64,000 nucleotides of DNA from Amanita rubescens (taxonomy: Eukaryota > Basidiomycota > Agaricomycetes > Agaricales > Amanitaceae), in the NCBI GenBank assembly GCA_015039365.1, contig WION01000004.1, positions 124,001-188,000 of the forward strand, written 5' to 3'. The notes beneath the pieces are model-generated. The model was not told the origin of the DNA and ran no database searches. It worked only from the letters and a program-made list of their open reading frames with translations. Numbering within the stretch: position 1 is the stretch's first letter; each line of letters starts with the position of its first letter. Position numbers and translations under genes: made by a program. Positions 48,048-60,888 of this stretch are shown one piece after another.

Positions 48048-48834
48048 ATGTCTAGTACCACCATCACCATTCCCGCAGGGTCTGTCTCATTCCTTCTAAG
48101 CTTGCTACGCATGCTTACTTACCTATCTATTTCCAGCTATCACTATGTCGGTGCTGCTCTGCTGAGCACCAGTTGGGTGCTCATATACCAATTCATGCTT
48201 GTCTCGAGGATGCGAAAGCGCGCAGGAGTCCAGTATCCTCAACGTTAGTCGGAGCTGTGTTCCCTACATTCCGAGACTAATTGCCACTACTAGTTTATGC
48301 CGAGAAGGCAGAGGCAGAAGCATCTCCGGATGCCATGAAATTCAACTGTGCTCAACGTACGTGATTTGTTCTACAGCGAATCTTCTAAGCTTATCACCTG
48401 GACGTAGGTGCACACCAGAACACGCTTGAGAACCTTCCCATTGTCGCAATCACGTACGTATCTCGCATCCAGTAGCTCTTAACGCCATAACGCTTGTATT
48501 ACAGATCTTTGATCGCGGGACTCAAAGCGCCTATTCTTTCCGCATCCGCCGTCGCTCTTTGGTCAATAGGCCGCATTGCGTACACTCGAGGCTATGTCAC
48601 AGGTGATCCCAAGAAGGTAGGGAGTTGCGCAGACATTCTCGGTCTTATTCTAATATCTACTTTCTGCCAGAGGGCTAACGCATTGTACGGTTTGTCTTCT
48701 GCTGGCATAGTGGGTGAGTGTATTGATAGCAGGCATGTTTCCTGTTTTAACCGCCTCTCCCAGGGTTAATGCTCGCTTCTACATTCACGGCTGGAGAATG
48801 GATCGTCGAGGCTATTTCCAAGTGTATTCATTAA
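48048..48834 (+). CDS. Microsomal glutathione S-transferase 3 (MAPEG family)
   Basis: Six exons (48048-48243, 48294-48356, 48408-48453, 48505-48616, 48671-48713, 48764-48834) give 176 residues in frame. It is a four-helix membrane protein that conjugates or reduces lipophilic substrates with glutathione. Visible: first helix AALLSTSWVLIYQFMLVSRM; the MGST3 hallmark FNCAQRAHQNTLENLP (glutathione-binding loop); helix LIAGLKAPILSASAVALWSI; then GRIAYTRGYVTGDPKK and a last helix GLMLASTFTAGEWIVEAI. The length is slightly above the usual 150. It shares its promoter with the P450. FGH follows 204 bases downstream on the same strand. Confidence 0.92.
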
Positions 48835-49038
48835 GGATCCGTCAATGTATCTTCGTGCTTCATCTATCTGTATGTCATAATATCGAAATAATATTGCGAG
48901 GAACTATAAAGCGAAGCTGCATGGCGCCGATACTGTTCTTCCGTCTTCCGAGCGCACGTGATGCATCGATATCGCAACATCCATAATTAGTTGATACTGG
49001 CAGCCGTTTCATTAGACCGCCACCCGAGTCGATCATCA

Positions 49039-50247
49039 ATGATGGCGCGCACTGACCTAGAGGAAATATCGAGTAACAGAACGTTTGGAGGTAAACTCAC
49101 CAAATATAGATTTAAGGTATTTTCTTTCACATCGACCTTCAAATGAAGGACTAATGATAATGATATCTCGCAGTCGACAGTCTTGGGCGATCTGAACGCA
49201 CAGTTCAACCTATATCTACCTCCACAGGCAAACAAGGAACATGTGCCGCTATTGGTCTACCTCGCTGGGCTTACCTGCACTGAAGACAACGGGTGAGAGC
49301 TGCTAAACCTTTCCCCGGTCCCCGGAACGATCTTACCTATGCAATCATAACAAAGAGCACAGAAAGGTGGCCTCTTTGGCCCCGCAGCTGAAGAGGGTAT
49401 TGCTATCTTATTCCCAGACACGTCCCCAAGAGGAGCCGGAATCCAAGGCGAAGACGATGACTGGGACTTTGGTACCAGTGCTGGCTTCTACCTCGATGCG
49501 ACAAATTCGAAATATTCCAAACACTATAACATGTACACGCACGTCACTGCTGAACTGCCTCAGGTTATCCGAGAAGCAGGTCTTCCGGTTGTAAGTGCCA
49601 TAAGATAGTCCGTGTTGCCCGTCAGTGACGAACATCTCAAGGATTTGACTAGACAGGCTATACTTGGCCACAGCATGGGGGGACATGGGGCTCTCACGTT
49701 ATACCTTTCTTCAAGCACGAAACAATATAGATCAGCATCTGCTTTTGCGCCCATTTCAAACCCGATGAAGTGCCCTTGGGGGCAAAAAAGCTTCTCAGGA
49801 TATCTACAGGGAGGAGTACCCGAGGCCAAGGAACGATACGATGCTACAGAACTCATCTCCAGAGCCACAGGACCCGTCAACATCTTAATCGATTACGTAG
49901 GTGTACTTGCCTGTTTATTCATACCCACTTGAGACGAAGATTTGTTCCGAAGGGCACGGCCGACAATTTCTATAAACAAGGTCAACTACTTCCAGAGAAT
50001 TTTCTCAAGGCAGCGCGAAACGCGGGATACGACGAGCACAGTGTGCGCGTGCGTCCCCAAGAAGGTTACGACCATAGTTATTATTTTGTCAGTTATCGTC
50101 CCGCGTGCGAGTATTTGCATTGATCTTTTTATCTGTCAGGTTTCGACATTCGCTACTGATCACATCCGATGTAAGTTGTTCCGGGTTTGACCATGCAATA
50201 TATTGAAACCATTGCTCTTAGTTCATGCAGGATTCCTGAGACAGTAG
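49039..50247 (+). CDS. S-formylglutathione hydrolase (esterase D)
   Basis: Seven exons (49039-49116, 49174-49292, 49356-49590, 49642-49896, 49953-50087, 50140-50170, 50222-50247) give 292 residues in one frame. FGH splits S-formylglutathione into formate and glutathione, the second step of glutathione-dependent formaldehyde removal. Motifs: ISSNRTFGGKLTKYRF; QFNLYLPPQANKEHVPLLVY; LAGLTCTEDNGAQKGGLFGP; AILFPDTSPRGAG; DWDFGTSAGFYLDAT; the Ser in LGHSMGGHGALTLYL; the Asp in DYGTADNFYKQGQLLPENF; and the His in GYDHSYYFVSTFATDH. Length and motif order are typical of the family. Its 3' neighbour is the convergent FHA kinase, 60 bases away. Confidence 0.95.
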
Positions 50248-50307
50248 GGGGCGTACTATGCCTAGATTCCCTCTACGTGTTCATTGTCATGAGCGCCGAA
50301 AAATAAA

Positions 50308-52197
50308 CTACAGTCCAGGGGCTTCTTCGATTCTCTGTTGATACAAGTCCTGCAGTTCCTTCAGTTCTGACTCTATCCATCCGCTTTCTAATGCGGAGTA
50401 GACAGTAGCACGTTTCGAAGGATCATGCGTCAGAAGATCCATGACCAGACGCTTTGCTGAATGAAATTACTGTTGGAGCCGAGAAGCACGATTGCGAGAA
50501 GTCAAGAGGCTCACCGTCAGCATGCCTATCCCAGATACAAGGGCGAAACTCGACCTTCCCGTAAACAATGCGCTCCTTGAGCCTCGCTTCAACCTGAAAA
50601 TAGTTTTGGGATGGCCATCGACCACGGGATTCCTGAACGTGACTAAGCCATGACTCGGAGGATCCATCTGGAACCGATTCGTTGTCGAACGGGTGCATGC
50701 CACTGAAATTATCGACAAGTCAGATCAAGACGAACTTCAATGACCCAGCGTCCATACGATAGCATTACGTATAATATGACCCCAGCACTCCAACAGTCAG
50801 CTGGCATTCTGGAAGAATAAGACAAATGTTGCAGAAATTTGGGTTATGTCATACCCCATGTATCCAAGGTGTTTGTTATCAAGGGCTAAAATGCCCTCCG
50901 GCGGTAGGTAAGAAACAGTTCCACAGACATTCATTGTTTCTTGGTACGCGTTTGGGCGTGCAAGTCCAAAATCCGCTATCAAAATTCGCGGATAGGGACC
51001 TGGACAAAATAATAGTATGTTCTCGGGCTATCACGCATATCAGGTTCAGTTCTACATGGATTACCACTCATCAACAACCTTGAGATCTTGAGATTGAATT
51101 AAAGTATCAATGATGATTTTTAAGTTAATATCTGGACTTACCTCTATGAGAAACTAGCCTATCGTGAAGGTAAGCAAGGCCTTTAAGTAACTGATACATG
51201 ATATATTTGGCCTCCGCTTCGTAAAGTTGTTTTTCTGCTTCGATGTGACTGGTTATGTAGGTGAAGAGGTCGCCTCCCGTGCATAGCTGAAGAAAAATGT
51301 GACTGTAGTTGCTCCAGCATGAGTTTAGAAAAAGCTATAAGGCACGTACATGAATTTGTCGTGTTCTTCGGTATCGTAGACCTGATTTATATTTGGCTGC
51401 GAAGTATCGTGATCGTTTCGACATGATCAAACAGGATGCTCATTGATTTACATGTTTGAGCGTCATGAGAATCCGTACTTCCCTCATGACCTGCGCAATC
51501 TCATGGTCGCGCTTCGTCTTGATACTTTTGCAAGCAACCTGGCGGTGCTTGGAAGGATCAAACGCCAAATTAACAGTCGCGAACGAGCCGGTGCCAAGAC
51601 AATGAGAGGTTACAATATACCTGCCAATACACTGGTATCTGGTTAGAATAACATAACATAACACGACTTCGATAACTTTCTTACTTTCTGCGCAGGCTGA
51701 GGAGGAGGTGTGGGATCAAATATAGTCATTTTTTCCCTTTGCTCCCTCTTGACTTCCATACAGGTGAAAGCTTTTTTTTTTGTCAGCAAAACTCCATCCA
51801 AAGCTATATTCGCCCTACAAAGCATGTTTGGTAACTCGAGGATATCGCCATTGACTAAAATAACCGATGTCTTTTTGATCGATTGTCCATTAAGAATGAT
51901 CCCGTTTCGAGAAAGGTCCTAACAAAAAAAAGCGTGATAAAGCTTGTTCAAACTAGAACGACGTTCGCACTTGGCACGAAATTATTATTCCTCCGTTCGG
52001 AGATCGAACGCTGAATTTTATGAGGATAGGCAAACAGCTGCGAGAAGTGTGGTGGGACCAACGCATATAATTTGCAATGTACGCCGGAGATGAGCGGATC
52101 AGCAACAATGTAAGAACTAGCGTAGATGAGCCTCCGTCAAAACGAGCAAAAATCCAAGAAACCAAATGTGTGGATTTCGGCCAATAATCGTTGGCAT
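50308..52197 (-). CDS. FHA-domain serine/threonine kinase (Chk2/Cds1/Dun1 type)
   Basis: The minus strand first encodes an FHA domain: PTIIGRNPHI, then YIVADPLISGVHCKLYA, RSPNGGIIISCQ and DLSRNGIILNGQSIKKTSVI, in matching splice phases. Next come a Pro-rich linker and a kinase: glycine loop LGTGSFATVNLAFDPSKHRQ; the lysine in VACKSI; activation segment IADFGLARPNAYQETMNVCG then SYLPPEGILAL; and a C-lobe ending LLTHDPSKRATVYSALESGW, stop at 50308. FHA followed by kinase is the plan of the DNA-damage and meiotic kinases Cds1, Dun1 and Mek1. The N-terminus is uncertain: 52197 is the first in-frame ATG before the FHA core, but another exon up to about 52391 may exist. About nine introns; the kinase is otherwise complete. 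Confidence 0.85.
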
Positions 52198-52505
52198 GTT
52201 CAGGGTGAGAAGGATGACTGCGAACATGGGGAAGTTGTTGCGGGGTTGTTGCATGTATGCGTACCTTCCTTGCGATTGTCACGTATAGTAACCATTTTCG
52301 CGCATACATCCAGGGGCAGACCTGGCGAAAAAGTTGCGGACTGAGGATGAAATTTCGCGCCACCATTGAGGTTTGGCATTGAGGACATTTGAATGCTGAA
52401 GCGCTGAAGACAATAGTTCGAGTTCAAAAAGACTTTCCGAATTCGTCCCCGATCTGGTGAGATCGACGCATATACACGAGGAAAAGTAGCATCACGTGAA
52501 GGTAC

Positions 52506-54881
52506 CTAATCATCGCCATAACCTTTCCCGCTCCTTTGCTTCCCTCGCTTCATCTTCTTGTGATGCTTTTTTCCAGAGCCCTCATGAATTGATAATGCTG
52601 CCAGCCGTGCTTGCTGTGGATCTAATAGGCTGCCATCATTGGCTACCATGTTCTGATGCGGAAAAGCTTTAAGTCGCGTGAACTCTTTACCATACCCCGC
52701 AGAGCCCAAGATATGTGGCCGGTGTGATACGGCATTTTTCTCAAAGAATTCTTGATCCAAAGCTTTAGATTTCACACTACCGGTTGATGTTGGGTTGCGA
52801 TTCGTAAATGACGATATAAACTCTGATGGCACAAAGGTGTCTGCGTTTTTCGTTACACGAGTCGCGGGTGCGCGCTTCTTCCCGATAGCACGCATCAACG
52901 AACGAGCATGCGTAGCTTCATTAAAATCTGCTGACGATATACCCGGAGGAGGATTGCAGAAGAGTAACTTGCCGTTAACATAATCCTTGAGTATATAGCG
53001 TGCCGCACGCGCCTCGTCTGGGTTCCCTTGACTGGATCGCATGAACCCCCTGGCAACTAGCGGCAATGGAGTAAATTCTTGAGATGCAATGAGATGACAA
53101 CTTACTGGCGTAAGCTTTTAGAAGACTACTAGCCGTTACTTGGTCATCCCCGCCCTCATCTCTGCTTTTCGTTTTAATAGATAATCCGTATGTTGCTTCA
53201 AGTACTTCTTTTGGTATTCTTTTAACAACCAAAGCAGTGGGACCAGTATATTCCCGCAGCTGATCGATTGGCAGCACACCGTCGCAGACAAGGTCGGCTT
53301 TTGTGGCTGCGAATTGCGGAAAGACAAGGCCTGGACAGTCGCAGAGAACGATTGATTCGGAAAGATGGATAGTTTGAAAGTGTTTCGTCTTTCCAGGCGT
53401 CGAAGAGACACTAACTTTCTTCTCGCCCAGGAGCGAGTTTATGGTACTCGATTTTCCGACATTCGGATAACCGACTAGACCAACGACGAGTTTCGTTGAT
53501 TGCTCTTCTGAGGGCTGATAAAATTCTAACCAATCGTCATTTTCTTGATTTTTAGAAGAAAAATATGGATAACAAACCGGTAGCCTTTTCCAGAAACAAA
53601 TCCTCAAGCCCTGCAACTGACAAAATCTTTGCCCTTGGATCTTGGCTTTCACTTGGCTCGACAATAAATGTATGGGAATCTTCTGCATCTGTATCGGAAC
53701 TGGGCGACTGGTCGAATTGGTCTGTGTGAGAATCATTGTCCGGTGACGATGAATCCGTATCCGAGGAATCGGTGTTCTCCCCTTGCAAGTGACTCAAAGT
53801 GCCTTTCCCTTCTTCCGCTACAGTGGGTGCGGCTTCTTGTCTGGCCTGTTGAAGTGCTACAGCAGTAGCCGCAGAATAAAACGCGTAATCGATTCCTTGA
53901 CGGTCGAAGTAATTCGCCCACTCGCATCTGGAAGCGTGAACGTGAATGTGCTGTCACGGGCCAACCACGATCACTCGTACCTTTGTTCAACCGTCAGGAG
54001 GTCTGATTTGTTTATTAAAAGCAGGTTCCGTCTGTTACCCTTTCCTGTTCCCGCTTCTCCTTCGTTCCCTTCAAGGTCATGCACATAAGATTCAAGGTCT
54101 TCGCAACGAAAACATAGTGGGTTCCGTGCATCCACAATTTGAACGATTAGATGCGACCTTTCCAACACTCGCCACAGTTGTCTCCATACCTCCAGATTGC
54201 GCTCAAAAGGCGTAAGAAGAAATTTTTCTTGTTCTTGTAACCTTGGACCGTCAGGAGAAAAACGGCATAAGAATAATAAGTGCCTACTGAGCCAATCCTC
54301 TCCTCCAATCGAGAAATGCAGCCTTCTCTTGTCTATCAAGTTCGGCCGGCGTCATTGATTTCGTCCACGGTGGTCTTCTTGGAACACGGAGCCTACTCTT
54401 ATTCTCTTCATGCTTGCGTATAGTGGCTTTTTCCTCTTGTTCTGTAAGGAGATAGGGATTTTGCGAGGAGCTAACGTCTTGCTGGATGATTTTGATATTC
54501 CTGCGTTCTGTTCCTTATCAGTACTGAATTAGCGAGCCCGTGCATCACAGTACCTGACCTGCTGTGAACTCTGTCCCTGCTAGCTGAGCCTGTATTCAAG
54601 AATTCATCAAGATCTCGCTCTTGGGTCACTGATTTAAGGCGTGTTGAGGTATCGACGTCGGTGGTGAAACTAGGAGGCAGGAAGGCGATAAGTGTTTAGT
54701 CGGCACATTGTTCATGTTGATAGCTCACCAGGCCAGATTCTTGGGCCCTTCCGAGCATCCTTGACTTTGCGGTTAATGATCGCTCTGCCGAGGCCGCTGG
54801 GATTTTGATCCTTGCCTTTAGGAGCCTAATTCTGTCATGAGCCGCTTAAGAACGTTGAATATGCCACCTTGAACATACCAT
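52506..54881 (-). CDS. LSG1: Large-subunit GTPase LSG1
   Basis: Lsg1 is a cytoplasmic GTPase that releases the export adaptor Nmd3 from pre-60S ribosomes. Exon 1 is the start codon alone (54881-54879), followed by GTATGT and a long first intron; exon 2 continues APKGKDQNPSGLGRAIINRK. Then RVPRRPPWTKSMTPAELDRQ, FLLTPFERNLEVWRQLWRVL and the circularly permuted G motifs: LLLINKSD (G4) first, then LVVGLVGYPNVGKSSTINSL (G1), STPGKTKHFQT and IVLCDCPGLVFP (G3). An acidic insert (about 53690-53780) lies between G4 and G1, as in eukaryotic LSG1. The basic C-terminus ends KRGKQRSGKGYGDD. The order G4-G1-G3 defines the YRG/YlqF family. Divergent from the LYR gene by 222 bases. Confidence 0.94.
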
Positions 54882-55103
54882 TGGTGATTAGTTAGATCAC
54901 GGTAAGTATGGAAGCTAAGTTAAGCGGGATTGGGCCTGGTTTATAAAAATGTGATGGCGGTTTGCTATCCGAAACACACAAGCTCAAATGTCAGCTAATT
55001 TACATCTTGTAGTAAGTATATGAGATCTCGAGAGATAGATATTGGCACCAGCCTATCCTATCTATCTTGTTTATTTGCGCCGCGTGTGCGCAATTATCCG
55101 GCC

Positions 55104-56250
55104 ATGACAGGCATGACAGAGAGTCTCACTAGACTGTACAGGCATTACCTGCGGCAAATCAACCGATTGCCCGTGCTTTACTTGAGGTTCGTATCTGTGT
55201 CCACCACTCTGACCGACGAGTCAGTTAATCTTGCTTCCAGACAATTTTTCCACCTGAAAGCCGCAGATGACACGCGAGCAGTCGCGCAGACGAAAGATAC
55301 ATATCTCTGTAACAGAAAATGCAAACGCGTCAGGAAGGTGTGGAGTGTCTTTTTGATAACATGACGTATGATTGACGATATACATGCAGGATGTGCGAAA
55401 AATAGAAGCTGCCAATAGAGGAGACACCAAGGCGTTTGCCCATATTCTTGATCTGGCATACGGAAGAAAAGGCAAATTGAAGCGAGAGCTGATGGAGGTA
55501 CGTTCCTGTGGATTGTAAATAAGCTTGAGGTTTACGTCTCACCAGCCGTTATTATTCCATCCAAAGGCTGAACGGCCACCGCGAATAATTCCATCCGTAG
55601 AGAAGTCTAGACCACCCGTGTACTTGCCCGAGCTTCGTGCTCTCCTCACATCACCGCTGTCGCGAGTGACTAAGCCCTTGAAGGACGGCGCCCTTGATAA
55701 CCCCCCGACGCTTCCCGTGCGTACGGCCAGCGAGGTCGAATTGCTCGGTCGTTTTAGCAAAAGGAGGGAGGTAAATATTCGTTGGAGGCACTTCACTAGC
55801 GAATGGAAGAAAGTGCTTCCTCCTCTGCAGATTGTTGGCAAAGAAAGAAATGCGGATGATGGACATGAAGGCGATGATCTACAATTTTCCAACGTCTTCC
55901 GGGATCTCCAGCTACTTATTGGTCCTCCATGGAAATCGCGAAATTTAACACGAAGGGAACTCCATAATCTGGGGACTTCCCATACAACTCTTGTTTCCCG
56001 CACAGCCCAATATCACGGTTCGCGATGGCTCCGACGACGATTCCAGCAACTTCTTGGCCGTACACCCATATTAAATTACCAGCGCCTGAAGTCTGGAAGT
56101 ACTAAGATGACAGTAACATTGTCTCCTGGTGCCATCAGCAGTCATTCACGTTTTCCCACTGATCGCATACCGGAGGCTACTTTAGCTGATATCCAATGGT
56201 CCAACGCAGTGTCTAAGCACGAAGAACGCCTAAAAAACAAAACTATGTGA
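55104..56250 (+). CDS. LYR-motif mitochondrial protein
   Basis: Four exons (55104-55186, 55241-55337, 55390-55497, 55546-56250) give 330 residues in one frame. The N-terminus has the LYR signature LTRLYRHYLRQINRLPVLYL, then FFHLKAADDTRAV and a helix ending HILDLAYGRKGKLKRELMEP. LYR proteins are small basic mitochondrial factors for complex I, complex III, succinate dehydrogenase or Fe-S assembly. The LYR part is joined to a long C-terminal extension (about 235 residues) with many Arg and Lys and the piece FTSEWKKVLPPLQIVGKERN, much longer than usual LYR proteins. Its role is unknown. The stop lies 18 bases from that of SEC8. Confidence 0.8.
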
Positions 56251-56268
56251 TGCCAGAACTCTGCACTG

Positions 56269-59200
56269 CTAGCCGCCTGTTCTCTCCAATTCTAGCCCAT
56301 GCAAGTCAATAACGTACACGCTATAATTGCGATCTGCCGCCTTCTGGGTACCGCTCTCGCTTGAAGGATCGACGCCACATTGGAGTTTTAACATTGCCTG
56401 ATATTCGTCGAAGCCGAAAGATTGCTTTTCGCGAATGCCGTCCAGCATTTCCTGTCTATCGTTATTTCAAATGTACGAATGCGGCCTTTGTTACGAACCT
56501 GAGGCGATATATAGAATAGAGAGTAATATTGCTTGGCTTTCTCGAATACATGGCCTCCCTGTTGGTTTGTCCATGTCTTCGTACTCTGTTGAAGTGCCAA
56601 AATATTGCGCAATACTTTCCTTATGCCGTACGCGTTTGGCACTCGGAGCAGGCGAGCGTCGCGAATTATCAAATGTTCCATGAACTGACCCAGTCCGACA
56701 AAAACATAGCTGATAACTATCAGACTGTTGCGCTCCTGATCTTACATATAGTCAACATACCGCCTTTGTTTCTCGGGTAAACTCTTTTCGAGGAACTCTT
56801 CACACTGTGCAAGTTCGCGGTTTAGATCCATTATATAAAAATCGGGTTCTCCAGCTTCGCCTTCCAGGGTATAATTGCCCTGCCAGAAAAAAAGATCAGT
56901 AAAGTTTGACATGGAAAGGAGGGTTTCTACATGGCGCATCGCAGAGTCAATATAGTACATTGTGCGGCATCGAACTTCGATACGGATGGTATCAAGGATA
57001 AGACTAGATAACTGTTCATATGTTTTAAGTAACGCTTGATAACGACTGTCGGCGAAGACCGTAAGTTCATAGGAGCTCAAAGGGGGGATCTACTCACAGC
57101 GCCATTTCACGAGAAAGTGGCAGTTGTAATTTGCATGCTGTCGTTGCTGGTATTTGGAAGTGTGAAGTGACGGCTGATATGGGCTCTAGGCCGGCTGATA
57201 CCTGAGGCGCATCGGAATCCGCTCTAAGAGCCCGCAATTCAGATGCAAACCATGACTACCAGTGAAATAAGAATTCAGATTTCATGCTCAAGAAAGAATA
57301 GAATTATACGTACAACACTGCGATACAGTACAGCTAAACCTGATAGTTGGCGAATGGAAGGCATAAAGTCTGCTTGGGTGAGCGAACTTTGTCCTAATAA
57401 TTCCAGTTCGATCTCGGTTTCTTGAAGGGAAATTTGTTCTTGTTTAATGGCATCCTGCGAATAATATAAGAGGGTTTGGTGTGATCATTGGTTCAGTGAC
57501 CTACATCTGATATTAACAGTTCAGCCAGACAAGCAGTAACTTCCGACTTTTGAGACCACTGAGCTGAGATGGTCACTGTAGGTTCAAGGCCTGGGTCCTC
57601 TTCCTTGCGTATGGAGACCAGATCCTGGAATCTATCACTACACCGTTGGTAGAATTGGATAATAACGCTGAGAATAAGAGGGGAGTAGTTTTCCCGGTGA
57701 AATGGGGAAGTGGTGAGTAAGTCGCATAAAGAATTGATTAGGGCCAGGGATTTCGTGCTCGACTGGCTTAGCTATTAGCAACGGTCACTATTAACAACAA
57801 ACTATAACCAACCCGTAATAGTGGCTCTCGGGAGAACCGGAAGGAAAACGGATCCGGTGTAAATGCATCAGACCCTTACCAAGGGATGTGTATAAATGTC
57901 AATAAGCAAGAAATTTAAGCTCACCCGTGACAGCATGATGAAATAGATCTGACACCTTTTCTTCTAGCTGTGGCAAATATACTTTGAGCACAAAATCGTT
58001 TAGGATACCACTGAATGATTTGACAGTTTCGACACCGTCGGGAAGAAGGTCGGCAATTTGGTCCAGGAAGGACAATGTCGGCTGGAACAACACGTTACTA
58101 TGAAATGCGTCTGGATGTATCAAAAGTCGGTGGTGCTGATCTAGACCTAGTCTTTCATCACTTGATCCGGTAGATAATATGGATGCGTGCACAACGTCGG
58201 TAGAGCCTGCAACGAGGCCCGGCATCGTATCCTTCAGCACTCGCGTTAGACCATCTTCGTAAGGCCTGAGTGTTTTGGACACAAGTTTTACATCCGTGTC
58301 AGCTAGGCGGAAAAAGGCCTGGAATACTAATTAGACATGAACGTTCCCAGTCTGTCAATCATGTTTACGGACCTTATTTTTGTCTCTCGTCAACTTCCCG
58401 TCACGAAGTACCTCATTGATTGAGAGAATAGGGTGTCTACCGGATGATGAGCCTTGCTCCTCGTCCACAAGATAATCCCGTATCAAGTTATGAACCTACG
58501 GAATCAGGATTTGGTAAGATAGGAAAGAACACTACCTACCTCCGCTTGGATGGGATACCACACCTCATCCAAGGGAAATACAATTCCGGGTTTCATTCCA
58601 GAAGAGTCCTTGAAGTCTCGTCTCTATTCGCTGATGTTAGAAATATACAAATGAAACTACAATTACTTACGGATCCAACGCGATTTGCGACCTCGCTGAC
58701 CACTCTAGAACCTTGCGCAACAGCATCCAGTTTCGAATAAAGTGTCCAGAACAGGTCTTGAAGAATCTCGTGATCTGCCTGCTTAGCTGACGATTCCAGT
58801 GCAGCAAGTCGCAAACAAGACGAATCCAGAAGTGGTCGAGTGTTAAGCGCATCGTAATCAAGTTCAGTTAAAGGCTCGCCATTCGAAAGCACATATATTT
58901 GTTCCGATCTCGTAAAACCACCAGCAAACATGGACGTCCTGCGTCCAAATTCAGCTCTTTCCTCGACTTCGTTTAGCGTGGCTTCCACTAGTGCGAAAAT
59001 TTCGCTGGAAAGTCTCTGAGAGATGGTATCCAGGGCGGTTCCGAGTTTTCCTAACACGGCAAGGGATTCGATTAAAGTTTCCATGTAAGCAAAGGAATCA
59101 GCTTCGGGATTAACAACATTTGACATGGGGATCGAGACGGGCATCGTCGAAAGTGCAGGGACAAGACCTGCCGCACCGTTCCGGGGATCCGGTTCCCGCA

Positions 59201-60862
59201 GATCATGAGGTGGGTCATTAGGCCTGGAGAGTAGATTCTCCAAGAACTTCTTCAATTTATGGTGGCGAGCGCTGGAATCGGCAGAAGAAGCGTTAGGCTT
59301 GACTTCCATGTCATCAAGGTGCACTGCAGCGAGTGAGATGACTTAGCTCTACTATCACAGGCGTGAAATAAATGCACTGACGGGACTTTTGGTTCGGGAC
59401 GTAGGCTGACCACCTGGACTCACACCAAAACGACTTGAGATATAAATGGCTCTGCAATTCATCGATTAAAATATCTCGTAAAGCCTTTCCAGATATTAAG
59501 CCATGTCGAAACGAGATGGGCAAGGTAGACTAACCATATCTTGACTAGTAAGGTAATTTCGCAAATCAGACACGGCACCAATCTCGAGCATGTCAGGTTT
59601 GTTGATCAATTTCATGCTTTTCACCAGAAGTACTGACGCTTGCAATAGGCGTTTCTCAGATATGAGCGTTTCTAAAAGATCAGGAACGGATTTCAGGTAT
59701 TCACTGCAGCAGAATATTTCAGCACATGTCGCAGACTAAACGTACATGTCTGCGCATACATCTGATCCAGCAAACGAATCATCTCTTCCAGCATATGGCT
59801 CCTGGACCATAATTGTACCAGGTCCGCTCTTTTACTGCTGAGCGCTTCCTTAGACTCAAGTAATGAGCTCCGCGCATCGGAAACTTGACCTTGGACTGTA
59901 GTTAGTCGATTTATGAGTGATGTATGGTGAGGCAACGATGAGGCAAATGTCTGATAATATCCTGTATTTAAGCAGTATCAGACAAGCCAAGAGCAGTAGT
60001 TAGTGGCAACACACTATCGACAGAGCCCTTCAGAGCATTAGACAACATATCTTTCGTATGTCGAAAGCTGTCAGCGTCTTTCCCGTGCGAAGACTCGTCG
60101 AGTAGTTGCAGTGCGAGATCCACGCAATTGAACTAGCAAGAACTATCACAATCTTGAAAACTCGACAAGATACATTGTCCTCACGTCTGGATCAACGACA
60201 AATTCCCAACCGTCTTTGACCTGATCCAACACGGCTTTTGGCATAACCAGTTAAAAGTTGATAAGAAAAGCCGCAGAAGACATACCATCGACGTCCCCGG
60301 CATTAGTTCTGCCTGTAGCTTTGCGACCTGGTGCTCTTTCTCTTATACGTTGTTGTCTACGTTTCTCATCCTCCAGTTCTTGCTTACGCGCCTTCTCATA
60401 CTCTGCATCATCGCTACCGTTTGTCATTGCACGTCTTCGGGAACCTGCCGATTGGAAAGCAGAGACAACGGAAGACAAGGGTGAAGTGTGCTCTCCATCT
60501 TGCGGAATTACATTTTGCAATTGTGGAAGCTTTGGCCGCACTTTGGAGGTAGGAGGTGAACCGTTAGGCTGAATCGCAGATGCATCGGAATGGAAAGAAC
60601 TTGAACTATCCCTGACGGGTTCGCGGGATGAAGTAGAGACGCGGTCGGGTACATTTTGCTCTAAATGGCGGTTGCGCAGTTCAGAGCGTTGGGGACGGGA
60701 AGGGCCAAGTTGTGAAGTTGTAGGGATATGTCGTGGGGAAGCGTTGCTTGGTGTTGAAGGCCTGTTTATCTGTAATGGACGGACGATTTGTGTTACGCCA
60801 GGGGGATTGCCGTTTGAGGTGGATGTCGAACGTTGTCGACCAAGATGAGGTGCTCGAGACAT
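56269..60862 (-). CDS. SEC8: Exocyst complex subunit SEC8 (EXOC4)
   Basis: Sec8 is a core exocyst subunit that tethers secretory vesicles to the plasma membrane, at hyphal tips in fungi. The likely start is MSRAPHLGRQRSTSTSNGNP at 60862, followed by a disordered Ser/Pro-rich segment and EKARKQELEDEKRRQQRIRE. The conserved core follows in short exons: YYQTFASSLPHHTSLINRLT, WSRSHMLEEMIRLLDQ, EYLKSVPDLLETLISEKRLL, SVLLVKSMKLINKPDMLEIG and IDILIDELQSHLYLKSFWCE then SRW. The C-terminal part has LETLLSMSNFTDLFFWQGNY and MEHLIIRDARLLRVPNAYGI, ending YVIDLHGLELERTGG at 56269. About a dozen introns of 45-60 bases and roughly 1,150 residues. The SEC8 and lipid-droplet hydrolase start codons are only 26 bases apart. 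Confidence 0.92.
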
Positions 60863-60888
60863 CAGAAAGCCAAGTTGCCGCGTTCTCA

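Noticed and set aside
49591..49641. Apparent frameshift in FGH after GLPV
   Set aside because: A 51-base intron from GTAAGT to CATCTCAAG restores the frame and joins GLPV to DLTRQAILGHSMGG.
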